Shown piece by piece: positions 11,087-19,835 of a stretch of 64,000 nt of DNA; the first letter of the stretch is position 1, and each line of letters starts with the position of its first letter. Source of the stretch: Melanopsichium pennsylvanicum. Its lineage: Eukaryota > Basidiomycota > Ustilaginomycetes > Ustilaginales. The notes under the pieces were generated by a model. The model was not told the origin of the DNA. It ran no database searches and saw nothing but the letters and a program-made list of their open reading frames with translations. The stretch lies in NCBI GenBank assembly GCA_900208305.1, contig OAPG01000021.1, positions 310,001 to 374,000 of the forward strand. The letters are read 5' to 3'. The translations under genes were made by a program, and so were the position numbers.

Positions 11087-12524
11087 TTTTGAAGATGGCA
11101 AAATTTCAGCGCTCAAAGGCTGCTGAAAGAGCTATACTAAAGAAAGGAGGAAGCGACACACGAGGTGGGCGAGGTGGATACCTAAGAGAGAAGAAGCAAG
11201 CCGCAGCCAAGGTGGGCTACAAGCATGTCAAATCCTTGTCCATCTCAGTCTTGGATCCAATGATCGTTCCAGAGTACATTTGACTATAAATTAGCAGTCG
11301 GCTCCTCAATGATCTCCATTTTTCTCTCGCTTCTTTCTCAATTCTTCTTGGGTTCGCGAGGCCGAGGTTGCAGATTTTTTAGTTTTTTAGTTTTTTTTTT
11401 TTTTTCGCGCCAGGGTCTATTTGAGTCTTGTTGGCATCGGCTACGGGCCGATGGACTTTCTCACAGCGGCGCATTTTCCGTCTGAATTCGATTCGCTTTC
11501 TTGCTCAAATTCAATTTGTGTCCAAGACTCGAGGCAGCTCTCCACACGACCGAATTTCGTGGGAGACACGCAGCTACGAAGAAGGATCTTTCCGAAAGGA
11601 TTTTTGCGAGTCATATACTAAGTCTTTCAATTCTTCACTCAGTCTATCGCCCGAGATATTCAAAGTATAATAGTAGTTTATCGTTGTAGGCTCACCCGAA
11701 GTTATACTCTGGTAGCGTGAGTAACTCTTTGAGCGAAGATTGTATATACGCTTAGCGATGACTGGCATGAGACTAAGTTACTGTATTCACATTGTACGCA
11801 ACTCGCGACTCGCGTCTCGACCTCCTGTAGCGCAGAAGCGGGCTTGCCCATTCAGACTTGGCCGTTAGAGTCGTGTTTAAGACGGGCCAACGAGAGCCTA
11901 CTCGACAGTGGATCGGTCTCATCAAAATCGAAATCGGCGATGCAAGTCATGCCTGCCCAAGCTTTGACCCGATCCAAGCAGTCAGCGCCAGACCTCATAC
12001 AGAGTCCAGAGCGGCAAGATTCTGTGGCCTATGTTGGAGGTTCATATATACGCTGCTGCCCCGCTGGTCTATACCAAATTCTCGGTTGCAGTCCAAAGAA
12101 ATGCCGCAAAGTGCCACGATTTCAAGACCAATGCGATCACGACGCTTGAGAATTCGAGCCTTGCTAGAGACAGACTAACGTTCGGCCGGATCGAGAGCGT
12201 CGTTGCGATACTGTATTCCTCGCAGTCGGCACTTGAAAAAAATAAATAAAAAATGTCAAGAAGGTCGGTAGAGAAGGCATCGTTTATCAGAGTACATTTT
12301 CTAGCTTTGAACCACCACCACCATCCATCATTTGACCTGCCATCCGTCGGCATTCCTTTCTACATCATCACACTCGCTCATCTGGCATTGGAAAGTGCTC
12401 TCCTTGAAAACTGGAATTTGGATCGAGTATACCCGTTCGCGCCAAAAATCTAGCACTTATTCTAGCATATTCGTGATTATCGCTACCCAATTTTTTTTTT
12501 CGTCTATCAATTAATTGCGCCAAC
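11087..12524. promoter_or_regulatory. Divergent intergenic region, ADE4 / MAP2
   Basis: 1.4 kb separate the ADE4 (-) and MAP2 (+) starts and must contain both promoters. A T-rich run lies at about 11378-11405. A small 6-bp stem ATCGGC/GCCGAT lies near 11438-11454. Short open frames on both strands show no family signature. No tRNA or snRNA was recognised. Confidence 0.5.
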
Positions 12525-13904
12525 ATGACCGCTGCCGCCCCACAGTCCAACGCTCCAGCCACATCGGTCGACAAGGTCGTCGAACAGCTCGCTTCCACGA
12601 ATCTTCCCGGCACTAATGGAGGCAATGGTCATTCCAACGGCCACGCCGAGAACGATGATAATGACGATGATGATGATGACGACGATGAGGAGGACAACGC
12701 TGATGGCGCCGCTGCCGACAGTGGTGCTGCCAAGAAGAAGAAAAAGAACAAGAAGAAGAAGAAGAAGTCCAAGGCTAAGCTCACACAGACTGTCCCACCG
12801 CGTGTCGGCCTTTCCAAGATTTTCACCAACGGCAAGTATCCCGTCGGTGAGATCCAGCAGTACGACACCTCCAAATTTTCGGAAGAGCGCAAGAGGGTCA
12901 CCGATGAGGAGCTTCGCGAACGAGAGCGTCTTGTTCAGCAGCAGGAAGGGTTTGACTACAACATCATCCGTCGTGCCGCCGAAGTTCACAGACAAGTTCG
13001 TCAATACGCACAGGCCGCCATCAAGCCAGGCATGTCGATGATCGAAATCGCCGAACTCGTTGAAGATGGCACCCACGCTCTGGTTGAAGCCGAAGGTTTC
13101 GAAAGCGGTATCGGTTTCCCCACCGGTGTCTCCGTCAACGAGTGCGCCGCCCATTACACCCCCAACGCCGGAGACAAACGTGTGCTCCAAGCAACTGACG
13201 TTCTCAAGGTCGACTTTGGTGTCCATGTCAAAGGCCGCATTGTGGACTCGGCTTTCACTCTCAACTTTGAACCTACCTGGGACCCGTTGCTGGCTGCTGT
13301 CAGGGCTGCCACCAACCAGGGTGTTAAAGAGGCTGGTATCGACGCTCGGCTTGGCGAAATTGGCGCTGCCATTCAGGAAGTGATGGAATCGCACGAGTTT
13401 GAAGCCAACGGAAAGACACACCAGGTCAAGTGTGTTCAAAACCTCAACGGTCACTCGATCGAGCGCTACTCGATTCATGGTGGTAAGAGCGTTCCCATCG
13501 TAGCCATGCCCGACCTGGACGTCAAGATGGAGGAGGGCGAATACTATGCCATCGAGACGTTTGGCTCTACCGGTAGGGGTTACGTCATTGACCAAGGCGA
13601 ATGCAGTCACTATGCACGAAAGGCGAAACTGCCAAAGTCGATCCCGATTCGCGTTCACTCGGCGCATGGATTGTTGAGGACCATCAACAAGCACTTTGAC
13701 TCGCTTCCCTTTTGCAGAAGGTATTTGGATAGGGTGGGTGAGAAGAACTATCTGCTCGGGTTGAAACATTTGGTTTCGTTGGGCGTGGTTCAGGATTACC
13801 CACCGCTTTGTGATATCGCTGGTGCCATGACCGCACAGTACGAACACACGATTTTGTTGAGGCCCACTTGCAAGGAGGTGGTTTCTCGTGGTACAGACTA
13901 TTAA
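12525..13904 (+). CDS. MAP2: Methionine aminopeptidase 2
   Basis: One exon of 459 residues. The enzyme removes initiator methionine from nascent proteins in the cytosol. The N-terminus has an Asp/Glu run (about 44-57) then a Lys run (about 70-82), the ribosome-associated polybasic/polyacidic arm of eukaryotic type 2 enzymes. The pita-bread catalytic domain starts near residue 140. All five metal ligands can be placed: D230, D241, H310, E344 and E440; catalytic H210 sits in AAHYTPN. These are offset 19-21 from the human residues D251, D262, H331, E364, E459 and H231, so the site is intact. The type 2 insert between H310 and E440 is present. It converges with the macro-domain gene, 190 bp apart. 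Confidence 0.97.
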   Translation: MTAAAPQSNAPATSVDKVVEQLASTNLPGTNGGNGHSNGHAENDDNDDDDDDDDEEDNADGAAADSGAAKKKKKNKKKKKKSKAKLTQTVPPRVGLSKIFTNGKYPVGEIQQYDTSKFSEERKRVTDEELRERERLVQQQEGFDYNIIRRAAEVHRQVRQYAQAAIKPGMSMIEIAELVEDGTHALVEAEGFESGIGFPTGVSVNECAAHYTPNAGDKRVLQATDVLKVDFGVHVKGRIVDSAFTLNFEPTWDPLLAAVRAATNQGVKEAGIDARLGEIGAAIQEVMESHEFEANGKTHQVKCVQNLNGHSIERYSIHGGKSVPIVAMPDLDVKMEEGEYYAIETFGSTGRGYVIDQGECSHYARKAKLPKSIPIRVHSAHGLLRTINKHFDSLPFCRRYLDRVGEKNYLLGLKHLVSLGVVQDYPPLCDIAGAMTAQYEHTILLRPTCKEVVSRGTDY

Positions 13905-13975
13905 TATTCCGGAAACCGAAGAGGATTCTTGAATTCCCTGACGCAGTACCGCCACGCGCACACATGCACGCACAC

Positions 13976-14003
13976 AAACACACACACAAATATGTGTGTG
14001 TTT
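13976..14003. terminator. CA/TG hairpin between convergent genes
   Basis: An 11-bp perfect stem (AAACACACACA pairing with TGTGTGTGTTT) closes a 6-base loop and is followed by T residues. It lies between the 3' ends of MAP2 (+) and the macro-domain gene (-). A role in 3'-end formation is only suggested by position; it may be a by-product of the local CA repeat. Confidence 0.3.
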
Positions 14004-14094
14004 TTTGCACCATCTCGTATCGTCTTGCAATCTAAGCTTTTTCTTTCTTACCGACATAATCACCTGTCTTTGCAGCGTCATGGAGTGGCCCTGT

Positions 14095-14775
14095 CTATGT
14101 CTCTGCGTACTGCTCAAATACATCTTGGGGTGGGAATATGGTGGGAGCGAGTTGAAGATACCCGTCATAGTCGTTCTGAGAAAAGCAGCACAAAATGATC
14201 CTCTCGACTTGGTTATGATTTGCATGCCTCTCCAACCAGCTACCAATTTCGTCGAGAGCCTGCTTGGTTGCCTTTTGGAAAGGATAACCATAGACTCCTG
14301 TACTGATACTTGGGAAAGCGATTGTTTTTCCACCCAAATTTTTGAGCTCTTCCAAACTTTGTCTGTAGGCGCTTCTGAGGAGTTTCTCGCATTCTTCTTG
14401 TTTTGATTCGGTGAACACTGGACCGACGGTATGAATCACATGACGAGCGGCAAGATTGTAGCCTTTGGTACTTTTGGCAGCTCCTGTATCACATCCGTTT
14501 AAAGTTCGACATTCAACTACGAGTTCGGATCCAGCAGCACGATGGATGGCACCATCAACACCACCACCTCCAAGAAGGGAATTATTGGCTGCGTTTACAA
14601 TGGCATGTGTTTCGAGCTTGGTAATGTCGCCTTGATGAATCGAGATGAGGTTGGCAAAAGGGTAAATGGAGGGTGCAAGCGTGGAAGGTGATGGTGAAGA
14701 GATGGTTAATCTTTGGTAAAGGTTGGCTAAAGTGGGAATACTTTTGATACTAGTAGTCATTCTGACGGCGAGCAT
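14095..14775 (-). CDS. Macro-domain (ADP-ribose binding/hydrolase) protein
   Basis: One exon of 226 residues from the ATG at 14775; an ATG at 14760 would give 221 residues. The macro domain fills about residues 45-215: GDITKLETHAIVNAANNSLL, then GGGGVDGAIHRAAG, GYNLAARHVIHTVGP and a SISTGVYGYP loop. This is the MacroD/YmdB pattern that removes ADP-ribose from acidic residues and hydrolyses O-acetyl-ADP-ribose. The Asn-Asn and Gly-rich substrate loops are intact, so activity is likely. The frame is open with an earlier ATG at 14907, adding a basic, hydrophobic leader that could target mitochondria as in human MACROD1. That stretch reads more like a pyrimidine-rich 5' UTR, so I prefer the shorter start. 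Confidence 0.85.
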   Translation of the reverse strand: MLAVRMTTSIKSIPTLANLYQRLTISSPSPSTLAPSIYPFANLISIHQGDITKLETHAIVNAANNSLLGGGGVDGAIHRAAGSELVVECRTLNGCDTGAAKSTKGYNLAARHVIHTVGPVFTESKQEECEKLLRSAYRQSLEELKNLGGKTIAFPSISTGVYGYPFQKATKQALDEIGSWLERHANHNQVERIILCCFSQNDYDGYLQLAPTIFPPQDVFEQYAET

Positions 14776-15237
14776 CAATGAGATGCAGCGATGTGGTGAG
14801 AATGATTGTATGTATTGTGCAAATGCTAGGTGAAGTGGGAAAGGGTGGTGTTTTAAGCAATGGTCAAGGCGGGCTTTGCAGCAATAATATAACGGCGTCC
14901 AAGGCATTTTGGTATGTGGAGGTCGCACGCCAACCAAATTTGTGAACAAGCGCAAATCTCACATCTTTTGTTGTTTTATTTTTTTTGAGTCTGAGGATCA
15001 ATTCAGATGATCGCAAGTCGTACTAAGTTACTGCACTCACAACTACTATGTGTCGCCGGCCATTCCTCCTCTTATCTCCATGACCACACTCTCCCCCACG
15101 AGGTCTAGAAGCAGGCTTGAGCAAGGAGGCACACACCAAAACTTCGCACACACACACACACACACACGTACACATACACATACACACACACAAACTTGTG
15201 CTCCACAGAACCTTAAAACGTTGCAGACTGATTCATC
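14776..15237. promoter_or_regulatory. Divergent intergenic region, macro-domain gene / MGR2
   Basis: 462 bp hold both promoters. A CA-rich microsatellite at about 15147-15193 lies about 45 bp before the MGR2 ATG, probably in its 5' leader. Confidence 0.5.
15147..15193. repeat. CA-rich microsatellite
   Basis: An imperfect CA dinucleotide tract with a few GTACA and CATACA interruptions, just upstream of the MGR2 start codon. Confidence 0.9.
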
Positions 15238-15835
15238 ATGCCGCCCCCACCTCAAATGCAAGGAGTGCCTGGTGGCGAGCCCACCGTCTTTCAGAAGAGT
15301 ATGTATATTTCTCGTCTTCGAACCTGAAGATTGTCATGCTAAATACATTCTTGAACGGTCTCTCTTTTCTAATGTGGCTTATTAACACCTTTCCTCCTTC
15401 CTCTGACCGCTCTCGCCGCTACCTTGTCACCTTCCTCATGCCATCGTCCGTTCAACGCCGACGTAAACATTTGTTTCCGACACAACACCGTCGCCCCTCC
15501 GATGATCATCTGGTGGAATTTGCGATGACACAGTCAAAATGGGCGCAATGACAGGTACCCTCGTAGGTCTCACCATCGGCTTCATTGGAGGCTCGATCCA
15601 AATTCTTCGAGCCGGTCCTGGTCCTAGAGGCGCTCTAGGCACACTGTCTCAATTCATGTTGAGTTCCGCCGCCACGTTTGGCTTCTTTATGAGCATCGGT
15701 ACTGTGCTACGAACAGAAGGAATCGAGGCAAATCCATACCTCACCCCAGCACAACGAATCGTAGCACTCAAGCAGCAGCAAGATCTCATGCGCGCTGCAA
15801 CGCAACGAAAGGTGGAGATCGAAACAAACAACTAA
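15238..15835 (+). CDS. MGR2: TIM23 translocase subunit Mgr2 (Romo1 family)
   Basis: Two exons, 15238-15298 and 15534-15835, encode 120 residues; the 235-bp intron has a GTATGT donor and an ACACAG acceptor. Mgr2 sits beside Tim23 in the inner mitochondrial membrane and controls lateral release of preproteins. The short first exon supplies the family start MPPPP, and the joint gives Q-K-I-K-M-G-A-M, matching the conserved K-M-G-A-M. Two hydrophobic helices follow: GTLVGLTIGFIGGSIQI, then FMLSSAATFGFFMSIGTVLR, the most conserved block. Length is close to yeast Mgr2 (113). If exon 1 were missed, an internal ATG would yield a truncated 98-residue protein. It converges with the scramblase-family gene. 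Confidence 0.93.
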
Positions 15836-16195
15836 AAGAAGAAGAAGAAAAAAAAAACAGAACAAGACGCAAAGACAGAAGAAAACAAGAAAGGCACTGT
15901 TGACACTGTCGCCACTTTCGTGTATACTATCCACCAACCTATTTCCAGTGCTCAGCAATGTTACATAAGAGCTCTACACAAACAAGGATTTTTCGTCTTT
16001 AACTCACACACCAGCAAGATTGAGCTCGTTGTCCTACAACTACTTGGAACAGCTCCTTTTCTTTTTCTTCTTTCTTGGTTCAAGCAGAGAGGCACACACA
16101 AGTTGAGCGGCATTGCAGATGCAGAGAAATGTGTTGTCACATTGAAACCATTCTAAACTTATTAGACACTTATAACATTAGTGTAAATGTTTGCA
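15836..16195. other. Convergent intergenic region
   Basis: 360 bp between the 3' ends of MGR2 (+) and the scramblase-family gene (-), starting with a purine-rich AAGAAG stretch. No gene is seen. Confidence 0.7.
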
Positions 16196-18013
16196 TCACC
16201 AATCGCTTGCACCATCACCACCTCCACCAAAGAAACCTCCCCAACCGCTACCTCCACCATCTGAATCGTGTCCACCTCCACCACCCCAACCACCCCAAAA
16301 TCCCTCATCCGGCTGCTGTGTATCCTGCGCACCAGCCCAAGGATCGTTGTTTCCTTCTCCCCAAACATCTCCTTCCATCCCCGCGCCTTGTTGTGGTCGA
16401 GGTTGTTGCTGGTCCTGACCCCACCATGGTGTTTCGTTCTGCGGTGTCTGGTTTTCCAAACCATTAGGATTTGGTGGTGGTTGTCCAGCCAGTCTGCCAT
16501 CCTCGCTCATGCCACTATCGCTTGGTCCATACGGATAATCCATACCACTTCCGATAGCTCCGCCTGCTACGCCTGTGCCGAATCCACCATCACCACCACC
16601 ACTGCCTCCTCCCGTATTCGCTGGAACATTGTCATTGTTCCCAATTCCTTGAGATGCCTCTGCCTCTCCACCTCCTCCACCACCCATTCCACCCATGTAG
16701 AACCAGGGAAACATGCCTCCACCTCCATGCATACCCTCTGAATGCCTACTAAAGTAATCGAAATCGATACTAACCGCCGTTGCCAACGCCACAGCTCTCT
16801 CATCCAACGTCAAAGGTCTTGTACCATGTGATTTGACCATCTCCATGCCCTCAGCCAAATCTTTTGGTTTCTCCTCTTTATCCAAACCATCGTTGAGTGA
16901 TGATGAGAGTCTTGCATTCGTCATTGCTGTCTCTCCTACCGAATCGAATCGTAAAACATACTGACCAGTATCAGTGAAAATCTCTCTTCCGAACCCTCTG
17001 AAATTCCTATCAATCGCACCGACCAACTTGTTCTCTGCATCCTGCATCAAGAATGTCCAAGTCAAAAATCCTCCATCGATCTGTGCAAATTGTTCGAACG
17101 CCTCGCCCATTCCCCCTTGCCCTCCTTCCTTACCCTTTCTACGTAGGAACAGTTCGTATTTGCGTTTGAACAAGTGCCATCTTTGTTGAACTTCACCTAT
17201 CAATTCCAAATCGTGATCCTGAGGTGCACCGTATCCAACGGGGTAGTCGGATCGAACGGCGTATATATGAGCGGTAGAGTTGATCCAGGTGAAAGGTCTT
17301 TTGATCATGAGTACCGGTTTTCCAGAAACGTCCATTACTGTAGCACGAAATGGTCGATGTGTACGTAAGACTTGTCGTTGCAAAGCTCCACCCAAAAGTC
17401 CCTGTTCTTCTTCAGCTAGATATCCAACCAGCGTTCCATCGGGGGAATGGATAGAGTATTTGTTGGCTTGTTCAAAGCCGAGGAAGATATTAATCATCTC
17501 AATCTCGCGGGTTACAATGAGGGCTGATTGGGAAAGAAGATTAGTGGCACCTTGAAAGCTCCATTCATGTGCTTGGAGGATTCCATGCGGATCATTCGGT
17601 ACGACGGCGGCGACGTTAATGGAGGGATCTGTGGGTGGAGAAGTTGTGGTGTGAGCCAGTGCAGGGTTTTGTGCGGGTGTGATTCTGTTGTTGGAATTGT
17701 GCAGAGCCTCGGATATGGATGGTTGTGATGGGGGAAGAGGATGGGAGGGTGCTGACTGTGGGGTTTGGTCAGAAGCATGATGCGATTTGAGAGGGCGACG
17801 GTGATCTCGAGAAACTGTAAATCGTGAGCCTCTGCCCATTCTGCCGGAGGCTGTAATGATGCTTGTCGACAATTTGCGTGGCGGTGAAGTTGTTGGTATG
17901 GACATCTTGGACGTGACCCATCCTTGCGTTACAGAGGGCGTACGAGCTAGAGACGGTTGTACAAGGTGCCGTTCGGCTATGCGACCAGCCGCTCTCGCTC
18001 TCGTACATAACAT
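16196..18013 (-). CDS. Phospholipid scramblase family protein, probably mitochondrial (Aim25-like)
   Basis: One exon of 605 residues from the ATG at 18013; the frame is open upstream without ATG. The N-terminus (MLCTRARAAGRIAERHL) is Arg-rich without acidic residues except one Glu, typical of a matrix presequence. The scramblase domain covers about 145-400 (ANKYSIHSPDGTLVGYLAEE, HRPFRATVMD, GKPVLMIKRPF, VGAIDRNFRGFGREIFTDTG). It ends near ALATAVSIDFDYFSRHS, the usual C-terminal hydrophobic segment. The closest named relatives are fungal Aim25 proteins of unclear role. After the domain lie about 170 residues very rich in Gly, Pro, Gln and Trp, with several GGWGG-like runs, absent from yeast Aim25. 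Real scrambling activity is not established for this family. Confidence 0.88.
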   Translation of the reverse strand: MLCTRARAAGRIAERHLVQPSLARTPSVTQGWVTSKMSIPTTSPPRKLSTSIITASGRMGRGSRFTVSRDHRRPLKSHHASDQTPQSAPSHPLPPSQPSISEALHNSNNRITPAQNPALAHTTTSPPTDPSINVAAVVPNDPHGILQAHEWSFQGATNLLSQSALIVTREIEMINIFLGFEQANKYSIHSPDGTLVGYLAEEEQGLLGGALQRQVLRTHRPFRATVMDVSGKPVLMIKRPFTWINSTAHIYAVRSDYPVGYGAPQDHDLELIGEVQQRWHLFKRKYELFLRRKGKEGGQGGMGEAFEQFAQIDGGFLTWTFLMQDAENKLVGAIDRNFRGFGREIFTDTGQYVLRFDSVGETAMTNARLSSSLNDGLDKEEKPKDLAEGMEMVKSHGTRPLTLDERAVALATAVSIDFDYFSRHSEGMHGGGGMFPWFYMGGMGGGGGGEAEASQGIGNNDNVPANTGGGSGGGDGGFGTGVAGGAIGSGMDYPYGPSDSGMSEDGRLAGQPPPNPNGLENQTPQNETPWWGQDQQQPRPQQGAGMEGDVWGEGNNDPWAGAQDTQQPDEGFWGGWGGGGGHDSDGGGSGWGGFFGGGGDGASDW

Positions 18014-18542
18014 GATGGCCGGGTCAGAGCAAGGAGCTGCCACAGGAAGAGATGGTGGTCGAGTAACGCCCCGAGCAAGTTATGAATGTATCACGGAATA
18101 TTGTTGCAACGGAGGGACTGATCGGTCCATGGTGGAAGAATACTAAGCAATGGTGTCAGGGAAGTGGAGGTTGGGTGGCTGGCTCGCCCTTTTTTTTCGG
18201 AATCCGGCCCAATTCTGTATTTTGCCCGATTTGCTTAGCGGATCGATGCCACTCAACGGTGAGCTCAGTAAGGTCAACAGGCGCCTAAATGTCTGTCGCT
18301 CAGACGATGTTGTATGACATTGTTTGTTGCAGATGGTAACAGCCATCGTAATGGTCTGATGGCCATCAACAAAGCTGCTGTTGATAGCGAATTATCAGGG
18401 AGAACTTCTAAGCTCAAAAGGCAAAATCCGTTTATAGTTCATCAGTAGCTCCATCTGAGCTATGTGCTTTGAGCAAGACTGCACACCAGCTTTTCAGCAA
18501 TAAAGAAAAGTTCTATCCTTGCACAAATCCTGACATGATGAA
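18014..18542. other. Intergenic region upstream of the scramblase-family gene
   Basis: Lies between the scramblase-family start and the 3' end of COA3 (both on the minus strand). It should contain the scramblase promoter and the COA3 3' UTR. No gene is seen. Confidence 0.6.
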
Positions 18543-19044
18543 TTACACTTTGTGCTTGTGATCCGATTCGGTTGTGACGGGTGTCGATTCGCCGGCAGCA
18601 GGTGCTCTGACCTCGGCCAGATCCGAGAAGTCGTCTTGCTTGACCTGTTGAAGCGATTGACAAAGTATGCGCAAACGAATTGCGAGCGGATAAATAAAAC
18701 GAGTGTGAGTCAGGAGCACATAGCATTGATAGAAATCTAGACATATTCGCGAGTGTAAGCACCTTTGAGATCGAGTAAAAGTAGACACTAGTAGCAAAGC
18801 CCATGATGAGGGAACCGGTCAAGATGTTGCGAAAGCGATATGGTTTTCGTGCACGCTTGAGACCTTCAGAGATACCATAGCCTCGAGGGTGGTAGGTTTC
18901 GTGCGTGGAACGAGGAGGGACAGTGGAGCGGGTGGCCGAGGAGCCATAAGAGTTAGGACCGGCACCTGCTTGGGTGGAATTGAATCTCATGGATGTGCGA
19001 GCGGTGGAACTAGAAGGCGTTTTGAAGATTGGAAGCACCAGCAT
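18543..19044 (-). CDS. COA3: Cytochrome c oxidase assembly factor 3
   Basis: Two exons on the minus strand, 19044-18763 and 18644-18543, encode 127 residues; the 118-bp intron runs 18762-18645. Coa3 (human COA3/CCDC56) stabilises newly made Cox1 at the inner mitochondrial membrane. The N-terminal 40 residues are Ser/Thr/Arg-rich, consistent with import. The core motif YHPRGYGISEGLKRARKPYR precedes a single membrane helix (ILTGSLIMGFATSVYFYSIS). The spliced junction then restores S-K-V-K-Q-D-D-F-S-D, the family signature, which fixes the intron even though its donor (GTGCTT) is not the usual GTAAGT. Without splicing the frame runs into unrelated residues. It is divergent from NTO1 across a CAT-repeat region. 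Confidence 0.93.
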
Positions 19045-19384
19045 AATTTTACAATTGGATCAATGCGATGTTGAGATGTTGAAGTAATGCCCTGATGGTG
19101 ATCAGGAGAGTGGCAATTGTTGAAACAGTGAAAGATGGATACAATCACAGTAAATTTACTTTATGTTCTGACTGATTGGAAAAAGTTGCGGCTGAGTTCA
19201 TGACCGTGTTCCGGAATTCGGACGTTGTTTTGCATCAAAGCTTAACAATTAAGAAAAAATTCACTCTCAGCCCGAACGCGCTCAAAGGGTTCACGAAAGT
19301 TGACTTTTTGACGCGCAACAATCAACAATTTAGGCGCAGCACAGCACAGCACGAGCATGGACCACCAGATCATCATCATCATCC

Positions 19385-19468
<84 letters not shown>

Positions 19469-19835
19469 CTTTTACAACAGCAGCCATACTCTTCGATCCT
19501 CCATCGCTCACGAAGACTTTCACTATCGCCCTTACTTCGTATCAGGCGTGGTTTCAGCACGTGAACTGAGCAATTCATTTATTCCCGCTATCGTCGACAT
19601 CAGCACTCTGCAACATTCCACCCAGCTCGTCCAACATCGACCACAGCAACACTCCGTTTTTCTCTCACTCTGCTTGGGCGCTCCGTAAAACACACTGCTC
19701 ACATCCGACGTGCAAACTCCTCTGCTCAAAACCATACTCACACGATCGCCCTTAAGCCATGCACCGCTAGCTCACCTTGACAAAGTGATCCAAAGTCTGC
19801 GCTGAGGGCACGCTCAACGTTCACGACCAGTACCG
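19045..19835. promoter_or_regulatory. Divergent intergenic region, COA3 / NTO1
   Basis: 791 bp hold both promoters. About 100 bp of ATC trinucleotide repeat sits near the middle. Short CAGCA repeats (19338-19350) precede it. The open frames spanning the repeat (poly-His, poly-Met, poly-Asp, poly-Ile) are artefacts. Confidence 0.55.
19369..19468. repeat. (ATC)n trinucleotide repeat
   Basis: About 33 ATC units with a single CTC interruption near 19383, in a bidirectional promoter. Length variation between strains is likely. Confidence 0.97.

Noticed and set aside
14776..14907. Longer macro-domain protein starting at ATG 14907
   Set aside because: The extra 44 codons look like pyrimidine-rich 5' UTR. 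A mitochondrial leader remains possible, so it is kept only as an alternative.
19176..19688. Open frames encoding poly-His, poly-Met, poly-Asp or poly-Ile
   Set aside because: They exist only because ATC repeats are open in several frames on both strands; flanks have no protein signature.
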